Positions 42,084 through 50,046 of a DNA stretch of 64,000 bases are shown in pieces. The stretch spans positions 6,289,501-6,353,500 of the forward strand of contig NZ_SAUN01000001.1 in assembly GCF_004011505.1 (NCBI RefSeq), given 5' to 3'. The notes beneath the pieces were generated by a model. The model had not been told where the DNA came from. It saw nothing but the letters and a program-made list of their open reading frames with translations, and did not search any database. A program made the translations under genes and the position numbers. The DNA is from Nonomuraea polychroma. Lineage in GTDB: Bacteria; Actinomycetota; Actinomycetes; Streptosporangiales; Streptosporangiaceae. Within the stretch, counting starts at the first letter, position 1. Every line of letters begins with the position of its first letter.

Positions 42084-44549
42084 ATGCAGGAGCTCCGACT
42101 CGTCGCGGTGAGTGAGGACGGCACCTATCTCGTGCTGGCAACGGCCGGGCGAGGCACCCGTTTCACTCTTCCCGTGGACGACCGGCTCCGTGCTGCCGTC
42201 CGCGGCAACTTCTCCCGTCTCGGCCAGTACGAGATCGAAGTGGAGAGTCCGTTGCGCCCCAAGGAGATCCAGGCCCGCATTCGCGCCGGAGAGACGGCGG
42301 AGGAGATCGCCGCGACCGCCGGCATCCCGGTCGAGCGCGTGCGCTGGTTCGAGGGGCCGGTGCTGCAGGAGCGGGAGTACGTCGCCCAACAGGCCCAGCG
42401 GGTGGCCGTGCGCATGCCGGGCGAAACCGCGCCCGGTCCTACCCTCGGCGATCTCGTCGCCGAGCGGCTCACCAGACGCGGTGTGCCCACAGAAGAGATC
42501 GACTGGGACTCCGCCAAGCGTGACGACGGGTTGTGGCGCGTCAAGCTCGGCTACGTGTGGAACGGCCACACTCGGCACGCCGAGTGGCTCTTCGACCCGC
42601 GCAAGCGGCACGTGACGCCACACGGCGACGAGGCCATGCGGCTGTCGTCGGCCGACTTCGACCCGGAGCCGCCCGTCGTCGAGGACACGACCGTGACGCC
42701 GTTCGCGCCGCGGGTCGCCAAGCTGCAGCCGGTGCCGCCGCTCGCCTCCGACGCGATGCCGTTCCCGTCGGTGGTGCGGCGTGAGCCCGAGGAGCCGGCG
42801 GTCGGCTACAACCCGCCGCCCAGGGCCGCCGAGACCGGCTACCCGCGCGCCTCGGACGTGCCCTCTCGCGAGGCACCCTTCGACCGCGCCGCGCCTTCCC
42901 GCGAACCGTCCTCCCCCTCACGCGAAACGGCCTCCTCGCCTCCCGAGACCACCCTCCGCCACGAGCCGCCGTCCCGCGAGACCGCGCTCCGCGAGGAACC
43001 ACCATCGCGCGACAGCTCCTTCCGGCCCGACGCACCGTCCCCCGACGGCTCTTTCCGGCCTGAGACACCGTCCCGTGACGGCTCCTCTCGGTCTGAGGCG
43101 CCTGCCCGCGAGACCGGCCATGCCCGCCCCGGCGAGACCCCCTCGCGCCGCGGCGGGCCTTCGCCGTGGCTGCCCGACTTCGGCTCCGGCCGCCCGGCCG
43201 AGCGCGACACCGATCCCACCATCTACGCGCCCGCCGCGCCTTCGGACACCCGTGCCGCTCCTGAGCCGTCGTCCCCGGCCGACGCGTACCCGCCTCCTCA
43301 GGCACCCGCACCTGCCGAGCGGCACCCCGCTCCTCAGGCACCCCCACCTGCCGACGGGCACTCCCCTTCTCAGGCGCCCGCACCTGCCGAGGCGCAGCCT
43401 GCTGCCCAGCGGTCCGCCGTTGCGGACGGGCACTCTGCTCCCCAGGCTTCCGCTTCTCAGGCTTCCGCTCCTGCGGATGTCGGCGCGGCTCCCCAGGCCT
43501 CCGCCGAGGAGCCGCTTACCGTCGCCCAGGGCGAGACGTCCGCCGGCGAGCACATCCCGCCGCAGGCGCACGACCCCGCGGACGCCCATGGCCTGCCGCG
43601 GGAGCAGCCTTCCGCACCGGAACCGATCGCCATCCAGGAGCCGCCGATCACGGCGTCTCAGCCTGCCGCACAGTCCGCCGTCGCCGAGACGGCGCCCGCA
43701 CCGGCATCGGCGGCACAGCCTGGCGCGGCTCTGGAGGCGACGCCTGTCACTGACGCGACCTCCGAGCCTGAGCCCGAGCCCGAGCCGACCAGCCAGCCAG
43801 CCGCCGACGCCGAGCCGGCGGGCGGCAGCCAATCGGCCACCGACGGTCGGCCGGCTCCTGTTGCGGAGGCGGACTCCTTGGCCGTTGCTCAGGCTGGTTC
43901 CGAGGCCGTTTCCGACGCCCAGACGGCTAAGGAGGCGCCCTCCGACGTGGCGGCCGATCCCGAGACGTCCGCTGAGAGCGGCACCACCGCCTCACCCACG
44001 ACCGCCTCGCCCTCCGTGGACGCGGCCGAACCGACGGATGCCCCTGCCCCGGCGGCGGGGGACGTCACGGTTGAAAGCGCGGACCAGCCGACTGAGTCCA
44101 CGGCAGCGGCTGCCCAGGCCACGTCCGAGGTGACAGACGGCCAGGGCGCGGAGACACAGGCAACCGCGGAGGGCAGCGCCGCCGCAGCGGCGGAGGCCGA
44201 TGCCGCTGAGGCGGACGCGACGCCCGAGGCCGAGCCGGCGCAAGACGTAGCGGAGCCGAAGCGCGAGAGCGCGGGCGCCGAGCCTGAGGCCAAGCCGAGC
44301 AAGCCGGCACAGGCGGCGAAGAAGGCGACGCCGCCCGCGCCTGTGCCCAAGCCGAAGCCCGCCCCCGCCGAGCCCAAGGTGCCGGCGGCCCGGGCGGGCA
44401 AGGACGAGGCCAAGGAGGAGCCGGCCGTGCCGGTGCCGTCCCCGCCGCCCGCTCCGGCCGCCCGCCAGCCGCGCAAGGGTTCGCGTGGCCGCCGGGCCTC
44501 TGTCCCGACCTGGGACGAGATCATGTTCGGCGCCCGCCGCCAGGACTGA
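42084..44549 (+). CDS. sepH: Septation protein SepH
   Basis: An 821-residue actinobacterial cell-division protein. The N-terminal DUF3071 domain begins MQELRLVAVSEDGTYLVL and contains a helix-turn-helix, ETAEEIAATAGIPVERVRWFEG; in relatives this region helps assemble FtsZ rings. A disordered Pro/Ala/Glu-rich linker of about 580 residues, with RET/REPPS-type and APAPAE-type repeats, leads to a Lys-rich C-terminus ending RKGSRGRRASVPTWDEIMFG, a conserved tail. The ATG at 42084 follows GAAGGGA; the frame extends 53 unlikely codons further upstream. The linker is much longer than in typical SepH proteins. Confidence 0.93.
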   Translation: MQELRLVAVSEDGTYLVLATAGRGTRFTLPVDDRLRAAVRGNFSRLGQYEIEVESPLRPKEIQARIRAGETAEEIAATAGIPVERVRWFEGPVLQEREYVAQQAQRVAVRMPGETAPGPTLGDLVAERLTRRGVPTEEIDWDSAKRDDGLWRVKLGYVWNGHTRHAEWLFDPRKRHVTPHGDEAMRLSSADFDPEPPVVEDTTVTPFAPRVAKLQPVPPLASDAMPFPSVVRREPEEPAVGYNPPPRAAETGYPRASDVPSREAPFDRAAPSREPSSPSRETASSPPETTLRHEPPSRETALREEPPSRDSSFRPDAPSPDGSFRPETPSRDGSSRSEAPARETGHARPGETPSRRGGPSPWLPDFGSGRPAERDTDPTIYAPAAPSDTRAAPEPSSPADAYPPPQAPAPAERHPAPQAPPPADGHSPSQAPAPAEAQPAAQRSAVADGHSAPQASASQASAPADVGAAPQASAEEPLTVAQGETSAGEHIPPQAHDPADAHGLPREQPSAPEPIAIQEPPITASQPAAQSAVAETAPAPASAAQPGAALEATPVTDATSEPEPEPEPTSQPAADAEPAGGSQSATDGRPAPVAEADSLAVAQAGSEAVSDAQTAKEAPSDVAADPETSAESGTTASPTTASPSVDAAEPTDAPAPAAGDVTVESADQPTESTAAAAQATSEVTDGQGAETQATAEGSAAAAAEADAAEADATPEAEPAQDVAEPKRESAGAEPEAKPSKPAQAAKKATPPAPVPKPKPAPAEPKVPAARAGKDEAKEEPAVPVPSPPPAPAARQPRKGSRGRRASVPTWDEIMFGARRQD

Positions 44550-44569
44550 CTTCTCCACCGTCCCACCGC

Positions 44570-44590
44570 CGAGACCTGCCATCGGTCTCG
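44570..44590. terminator. Terminator-like hairpin after sepH
   Basis: CGAGACC/GGTCTCG form a 7-base stem with a 7-base loop, 20 bases after the sepH stop. There is no T-run. Confidence 0.45.
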
Positions 44591-44742
44591 CAGCATGAGC
44601 CGATGAGCATCCGAGACGATGCCCACGGCGACCGGGCACGGCAGCATCCGCAGGCCGCCCCTGCACGCCGGGTGGCGCCCTAGGTGCACGGAACGCACCG
44701 CCCGCAACGTTCTGGACATGGGCGGTTTCGGAGTGCCGCGGT

Positions 44743-46491
44743 TCACTCCGCGGACGGCGCCCCAGCAGAGCCGGCAGGTGGCGGTTCAGAAGACCCGGCA
44801 GGCGGCATCTCAGGCGACCCGGCATGCGGCGTCACGTGCGGCCCGGCAGGCGGGGTTTGAGGCTTGGGGATGAAGGGCGGCTCTGGGGGTGCGGGCTCGC
44901 GGAACGGGGCGAGCCATTCCGGGGTCACCTCGGCGGGGAAGTCTGCCCCTTGGGCTTCCGAGACGTCGATCGCCTCGTACCCGCCCTTGCCGGCCCCGAC
45001 CCCGGCGATCAGCGTGAGCACCCCGGCCCGCCGCTGGAACCACGTCTGACGCAGCCGCCACCCCACCACGGCGCGGCGTTCCACCACGGCCTGGGACCGC
45101 CGCAGCGAGCCCGACCGCACCGCCACCCGGACCCCGTCGTAGCCGTGCCCCAGAGACGCGTACCGATCAAGCCCCAGCGGGATCCCCACGCCGGCCAGCA
45201 GGAGCGACAGGACCAGCAGGATCCACCACACCGTCGTGCCCGTCGCCCCCGCCGCCACGCCGCTGACCAGTGCGATCAGCGCCCAGGGGAAGATGGCGCG
45301 GAAGAGGCGGCGGTTGCGCGCCACGGGCGGGTGCGGGCGCAGGGCAGCCGTATAGGGACCGATCGCATCCTCGGTCACCTGGTGCGCGACCGCACGCGGC
45401 ACGTCGGGCAGCAGTTGCCCCCGGGTCTGCGAGTCGCCGAGCCCCGTCACGATGGCCCACACGCGCACCACCCCGGCCCACCGCTCGGCGAGGCCGTCCA
45501 CGATCTCGTAGCCGCGCACCCGCGCCGACTCCAGCGACACGCTGCGCCGGTTGATCAGACCGCGCTCCGCCACCAGGTAGCCGTCGCGCCGCTTGAGCTC
45601 GAAGTCCCAGGTGAAGACGGCGTACATGAGCGCGCCGAGCACGGGCATCGCCAGGACGAGGAGCACGGCTGCGGCCAGCAGCAGGTAGGGGCGTTCCCAG
45701 AGCCACTGGCCGAGGTTCCAGGCGGCGTCCTGGCCGAACCCCAGCTCGTTGCCCAACTGGAACGCCAGCCCCACGGCACCGCCGACCAGCGCGAACGGAG
45801 TGAGCAGGTACGCGCCGGACAGCGGCCCGTACAGCAGCCACCTGCGTGGCACCTTGATGATCGGCCGCTCCGCCGGCCCGGCCGCGGCGGCCTCGGGCAC
45901 GGGCCCCTCCTGCCGGGGCGCGCGCCGCAGCAGCAACGCCTTGAGCCGATCGGCCTCCTCCACCGTGACCCCGTCGAGCTCGGCCTCCTCGTCGCCGCCG
46001 CTCGCGCCTGTGTCGATCTTCAGTACGGCCAGGCGGAGCAGCCGGTGCATGGGCGGCGTGGACACGTCGACGCCGCGGATGCGTTCCAGCGGGATGGTGC
46101 GCACGGAACGGCTGATCAGCGACCGTTTCGTCTCCAGGCGGTCACCGGCGATCTCGTACGTGAAGGTGGCCCACCTGATGATGGCGAAGACCACGGTGCC
46201 GACGATGCCGAGCAGCGCCCAGCCGTACGACCTCGCGGAGAAGCCGCCCACGAACAGCACGCCGAGGAGGGGCAGCAGCAGCGAGGGCAACATGCGTACC
46301 GGGTCGATGAGCAGAACCTTCGGGCTCAGCCGCAACGGGGCCCGAAGGGGGAATGGAGGAGGCCCCGCCTGCCCGGGCGCGGCCTGTCCATCGGCCGCCC
46401 CCGCCGGCCGCGACGCCTGCTCGGGCCTGAACGCCGGTGGCGGCGCGCCCTCCTCGGGCGGGGAGTCGCCGCGCGGCCCTGGGTCGGTCAT
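44743..46491 (-). CDS. PH-domain (bPH2) membrane protein, YdbT-like
   Basis: A 582-residue membrane protein with a Pro-rich N-terminus, paired membrane segments near residues 65-110, 215-285 and 400-440, and three bacterial PH domains: the first contains WATFTYEIAGDRLETKRSLISRS and TIPLERIRGVDVS, the second FTWDFELKRRDGYLVAERGLINRR, the third YDGVRVAVRSGSLRRSQAVVERR. A Pro-rich tail ends the protein. Bacillus YdbS/YdbT, with the same arrangement, give resistance to certain bacteriocins. Its start overlaps the stop of the smaller PH gene by 4 bases. Confidence 0.87.
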   Translation of the reverse strand: MTDPGPRGDSPPEEGAPPPAFRPEQASRPAGAADGQAAPGQAGPPPFPLRAPLRLSPKVLLIDPVRMLPSLLLPLLGVLFVGGFSARSYGWALLGIVGTVVFAIIRWATFTYEIAGDRLETKRSLISRSVRTIPLERIRGVDVSTPPMHRLLRLAVLKIDTGASGGDEEAELDGVTVEEADRLKALLLRRAPRQEGPVPEAAAAGPAERPIIKVPRRWLLYGPLSGAYLLTPFALVGGAVGLAFQLGNELGFGQDAAWNLGQWLWERPYLLLAAAVLLVLAMPVLGALMYAVFTWDFELKRRDGYLVAERGLINRRSVSLESARVRGYEIVDGLAERWAGVVRVWAIVTGLGDSQTRGQLLPDVPRAVAHQVTEDAIGPYTAALRPHPPVARNRRLFRAIFPWALIALVSGVAAGATGTTVWWILLVLSLLLAGVGIPLGLDRYASLGHGYDGVRVAVRSGSLRRSQAVVERRAVVGWRLRQTWFQRRAGVLTLIAGVGAGKGGYEAIDVSEAQGADFPAEVTPEWLAPFREPAPPEPPFIPKPQTPPAGPHVTPHAGSPEMPPAGSSEPPPAGSAGAPSAE

Positions 46492-47009
46492 GTGGCGTCG
46501 TCCCTGAGCGCTTCAGCCCGGTGGGCCAGCTGCTCGGCGAGCCCGGCGGCCACCTCGTAGTCCAGCCCCTTGATCGTCGAGGAGCCGGCGTGGGACGCGG
46601 TGCGGATCTCCAGGGTGGCGAGCCCGAGCATCCGCTCGAACCATCCTTGCCCCTTGTCGACCGTCTGGATGCGGCTCACGGGCACGAAGACCCACTCCCT
46701 GGTCAGGAACCCCGACCTGGCGTAGACGACGTCGCCTGAGAGCTCCCAGCGATGCACGGAGTACCGTACGAACGGCTCGGCCACCAGCAACGGCAGCGTC
46801 ACCACGACGACGGCCGCGGGCAGCAGCCAGGAGTTCGCGGCGAACCAGCCGGGCACCCACGACCACCCGCTGCCGCCGACCCACCGCGACACCAGGAGCG
46901 AGCCGCCCAGGAAGAACGCGAAGCCGATCAGCGCTTCGAGCAGCCACAGGCGCACGGCCTTGGGCGAGACGCGGTTCGCCGGATCGCGTAGCGGGCCTGT
47001 TGAGGTCAC
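46488..47009 (-). CDS. PH-domain (bPH2) membrane protein, YdbS-like
   Basis: A 173-residue protein with two hydrophobic segments (LWLLEALIGFAFFLGGSLLV and SWLLPAAVVVVTLPLLVAEPFV) followed by one bacterial PH domain: VHRWELSGDVVYARSGFLTREWVFVP, then SRIQTVDKGQGWFERMLGLATLEIRTAS. This is the small partner of the YdbS/YdbT pair and probably forms a complex with the larger protein encoded next. The start is GTG. Confidence 0.88.
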   Translation of the reverse strand: MTSTGPLRDPANRVSPKAVRLWLLEALIGFAFFLGGSLLVSRWVGGSGWSWVPGWFAANSWLLPAAVVVVTLPLLVAEPFVRYSVHRWELSGDVVYARSGFLTREWVFVPVSRIQTVDKGQGWFERMLGLATLEIRTASHAGSSTIKGLDYEVAAGLAEQLAHRAEALRDDAT

Positions 47010-47635
47010 AAGGCCAGCTTAGGACGCGGACCCGTACGGTGATCTGTCCGCGGGCCGTCAAAGATCCGGCGATCGCGGCGGCGTGTCTGCCTTCCGGGGC
47101 TGGAGCGGGGGTGCCATGCTCGGTGGCGGCCGGCCGCAGGCTGTCGTGCATGGCCACGTCGGCGGCGCCACGTTCGTGCCAGCCAGGCCCGGGGGCGCGT
47201 GCGGGACCGCACACCACGCAAGCGCCTCACGTAACGTGGCAGCCGCCGTCCGCACAGCGACGGGCCCGCCTCCCCATCACGCCAGGTGCCTGCGCGCCGG
47301 CAGGCGGCTCGACCCGTTCCGCCGGATCCGGGGCTTTTACCGCGTGCCGCAAGCTGGGCACCTGGTTTCTGCCGACGCCGGCGTCCGAAACGAGTGTCCG
47401 TTTTGTCGGCTCGCCCGACGGCATCCCGCCCCGCATCCCGTCACGGCGACGCGGCAGGCCAGTATGGGTCTTCCGGCCCGCCCCGACGCGGCCGGACGGG
47501 TGGGGCGGAGGACACGGATGTGGTCAACGTCACCCTCCGAATGCCTCGATTCCAGCGCATTTCGGATCCTTTACCGAGCACGGACCATCGAGAAACGGTC
47601 TGCGCACCGCCGAGAGCCGCGTAGCATCGTCCGGC
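47010..47635. other. 626-base region without a convincing gene
   Basis: The gap separates the divergent PH-domain and YbhB-type genes. Many frames are open by GC content, but none has a supported start or recognisable domain. A CPFC motif read at about 47395-47410 recalls HIT proteins but nothing around it fits. The promoters of both flanking genes should be at its ends. Confidence 0.5.
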
Positions 47636-48205
47636 ATGGGGCTGTGTAACACGGCATCACTCGTGCGACGCACCACCGTCACTGTGACGACGGTGGTCGC
47701 GGCGTTCGCGCTGTCGGGTTGCGCCGGCCTCATCGGCAGATCACAAGCCCAGGACATCGCGGAGATCAACGTTTCGAGCCCGGAGTTGCGCGACGGCAAG
47801 CCGCTGCCGCGCGAGTACTCCTGCCGGGGAGACGGGGTCAGCCCTCCGCTGCGCTGGTCGAGCCAGCCGCTGCCGGAGGCCAAGTCGATCGCGATCGTGG
47901 TCGACTCGCGTGAGTCGTCGGAAGCGACCGTGAACTGGGTGCTCTACAACATTCCCGCGACCACGACCGAGCTGGGGCCCAACGCCGCCGACGATCCCCC
48001 GGAAGGGACCGGGCAGGCCAAGGTGACCAGCGGCAAGACGGGATACGACCCCCCGTGCAAGTCTCCGGGAAGCTACCGCTTCACGGTTTACACGCTGAAC
48101 GGCAAGGTCGACGTCTCGGAGGGCACGCCGCTCCCCACGATCTTGAAGAAGATCGCGGACAAGACCATAGCCCGCGGCCGCCTCACAGCCGTTGACCTTG
48201 AGTGA
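47636..48205 (+). CDS. YbhB/YbcL-type (PEBP/Raf kinase inhibitor-like) lipoprotein
   Basis: A 189-residue lipoprotein. The signal peptide ends in a lipobox, AAFALSGC, so the mature protein should be attached to the membrane outside. The PEBP fold follows: CRGDGVSPPLRWSSQPLPEAKSIAIVVDS, VNWVLYNIPATTTEL, then GYDPPCKSPGSYRFTVYTL. These bind phosphorylated or anionic ligands; the bacterial role is unknown. ATG at 47636 is the only start giving a proper signal peptide. Confidence 0.9.
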   Translation: MGLCNTASLVRRTTVTVTTVVAAFALSGCAGLIGRSQAQDIAEINVSSPELRDGKPLPREYSCRGDGVSPPLRWSSQPLPEAKSIAIVVDSRESSEATVNWVLYNIPATTTELGPNAADDPPEGTGQAKVTSGKTGYDPPCKSPGSYRFTVYTLNGKVDVSEGTPLPTILKKIADKTIARGRLTAVDLE

Positions 48206-48388
48206 TAGGCCGAACACCGCAGGTAATACGGTGTACCAATTCTTCACGTAGGGTGTGACAACGCTCATAGTGGTCCGACACAATCAGATCCAATTGTTAG
48301 GCATTGGTGATCAAAGGGGGCAGGTCGCGTCGATGGCCGCGCGATCTCACCGATGCCAGAGGGAGGCCATGGCTTTGAGGGTGGTGCA

Positions 48389-49969
48389 ATGACTGCGGTT
48401 ATCGTGAGTTTGGTCGCCGTCGTGCTCCTCGTGCTCGTCGTCGTGGCACTGGGCATGCGTTCGATGAGCCGGCGGGAGAGCTCCTTGCCTCCGGAACGGC
48501 TGAAGGAGATGGCCGAGAAGGAGGAGAAGACCCACGCGCGCTCGACCGACGAGTTCGCCGCGCACGAGCCGCGGATGAACAACTTCAGCCCTGACTTCAG
48601 CCCCATTGACGCGCCCAAGACGCCGAAACCGGTGCGGACCGGCCAGCGTGGCAGGCGTGGTGTCGACGAGTGGGGCAACCCGACGTCGGACGATGAGGAC
48701 GAGGAGTTCTGGGCCAACATCCGCAGCGACGCGGAGCAGGGCGGCTTCGGCGCCGGCGGCACCGTGGCGGCCAGGAAGGCAGCGGCCCGCCCGGACGACC
48801 GGGAGCGAGAGGCGCAGCGTGCCGCCGAGCTCCCGAGCCGGTCCGAGCGGCGCAGCGAGCGCAAGGCCAACCCCCAGCCCGTGGCCGCGGACCCCGACGC
48901 GACCACCCTCCAAGGTCCCCTGCCGCAGCGCCAGCCGGCGGCGGCCGCGGCGGCCAACCTGGCAGACCTCGTCGAACCCGCCAAGCGCGCCACAGGGGGC
49001 GGGCGGGGACCCTCGCAGGCCGATCTTTCCGAACAGCGCACCGTGACCTTCGCGGCCCCGACGGCCGACGTGATGAGCATCCTCGGCGCCGGCGCCCAGC
49101 CGGTCGTCCCGTCCTCCCGCCCCGAGCCGATGCCCGCCTCCCGCCCGCAGCCGGCGACCGCGAACGGCGGCGGCTCGCACGCCAACGGCACCGGCTCCTA
49201 CTCAGGCGGCAGCAGCTCGTTCACGGCCTCCAACGGCAGCGGGTCCTTCCCGGCCTCTCCAGTGAGCGGCAGCGGGTCCTTCCCCGCCTCTCAGGTGAGC
49301 GGCAGCGGGTCCTTCCCGGCTTCTCCCTCGGCCGGCAGCGGCTCGTTCCCCGCCTCGGGCCCGGCGTCCAGCGGCTCGTTCCCGATCGCCCAGCCCGCGC
49401 CCCTCCACAGCGCCCCGACGAGCGATCCGTTCCCCGCCTACAACGGCGTGGCCGACCCGCTCGAAACGACCTGGACCACTCCGCCGGCGGCCAGCCCGTC
49501 GGGTTCGTGGCCGGCCACTCCCTCGCCGGACATCCTGGACGACCCCACCCCGGCCTCCTCAGCCCCCTCGTTCGACTCGGGAAGCTCCTGGCCGGCGTTC
49601 GAACAGCCCGACCGCTCGTCCTACCCGGCCTCCTACGAGGTCCGCCCTGGCTGGGCCGTGGCCGACGACTCCGACCCGCTCACCGGCGCCCCGACCACGC
49701 CCCGCCGGGCGGTCTCGGCGAACGCCAACCACGACGACATGTTGGCGGCGCCGACGCCTCCGTCCTCGTACCCCGCGTACGAGACGGGTGACATCACCAC
49801 CGCCCCCGCATCCGTGTGGCCTGAGTCGTTGTCGTCGAACGGTTCTCCGTCGGCCTGGCCGGGGTACGGCGGCGATGTGTACGGCAACCAGCCGCCGGCT
49901 TCCCCCGGCAACGGCAACGGTCATCGGCGCCCCTCGGAACAGGACTATCCGCACGACTACTACCGCTGA
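48389..49969 (+). CDS. Single-pass membrane protein with long disordered, repeat-bearing tail
   Basis: A 526-residue protein without a recognised family. A single transmembrane helix (VIVSLVAVVLLVLVVVALGM, residues 4-23) is followed by a charged stretch, a patch GRRGVDEWGNPTSDDEDEEFW, and a Ser/Pro/Ala-rich tail. Residues about 282-336 contain five 11-residue repeats built on SGSFPAS (bases 49232-49396). It is likely a scaffold or envelope-associated protein of the kind seen in actinomycete division or secretion genes, but this is not shown. The ATG at 48389 has GAGG 8 bases upstream. Confidence 0.75.
   Translation: MTAVIVSLVAVVLLVLVVVALGMRSMSRRESSLPPERLKEMAEKEEKTHARSTDEFAAHEPRMNNFSPDFSPIDAPKTPKPVRTGQRGRRGVDEWGNPTSDDEDEEFWANIRSDAEQGGFGAGGTVAARKAAARPDDREREAQRAAELPSRSERRSERKANPQPVAADPDATTLQGPLPQRQPAAAAAANLADLVEPAKRATGGGRGPSQADLSEQRTVTFAAPTADVMSILGAGAQPVVPSSRPEPMPASRPQPATANGGGSHANGTGSYSGGSSSFTASNGSGSFPASPVSGSGSFPASQVSGSGSFPASPSAGSGSFPASGPASSGSFPIAQPAPLHSAPTSDPFPAYNGVADPLETTWTTPPAASPSGSWPATPSPDILDDPTPASSAPSFDSGSSWPAFEQPDRSSYPASYEVRPGWAVADDSDPLTGAPTTPRRAVSANANHDDMLAAPTPPSSYPAYETGDITTAPASVWPESLSSNGSPSAWPGYGGDVYGNQPPASPGNGNGHRRPSEQDYPHDYYR
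49232..49396 (+). repeat. Five in-frame 33-bp repeats (11-residue units)
   Basis: Five consecutive 11-residue units share the core GSFPAS; units 1-3 are nearly identical, while units 4 and 5 have drifted. The repeats lie in the disordered tail of the gene starting at 48389. Confidence 0.85.
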
Positions 49970-50046
49970 TCACGGCCGCCAGGAATAGGTAAAACCCGTG
50001 TGACGCACAGCTAAAGCGCGGAGGGTGGAGCATTAGGGTTTGCTCC

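Noticed and set aside
47380..47460. ECPFC motif in a plus-strand frame, recalling HIT-family proteins
   Set aside because: No HxHxH motif or other HIT feature follows, and there is no supported start.
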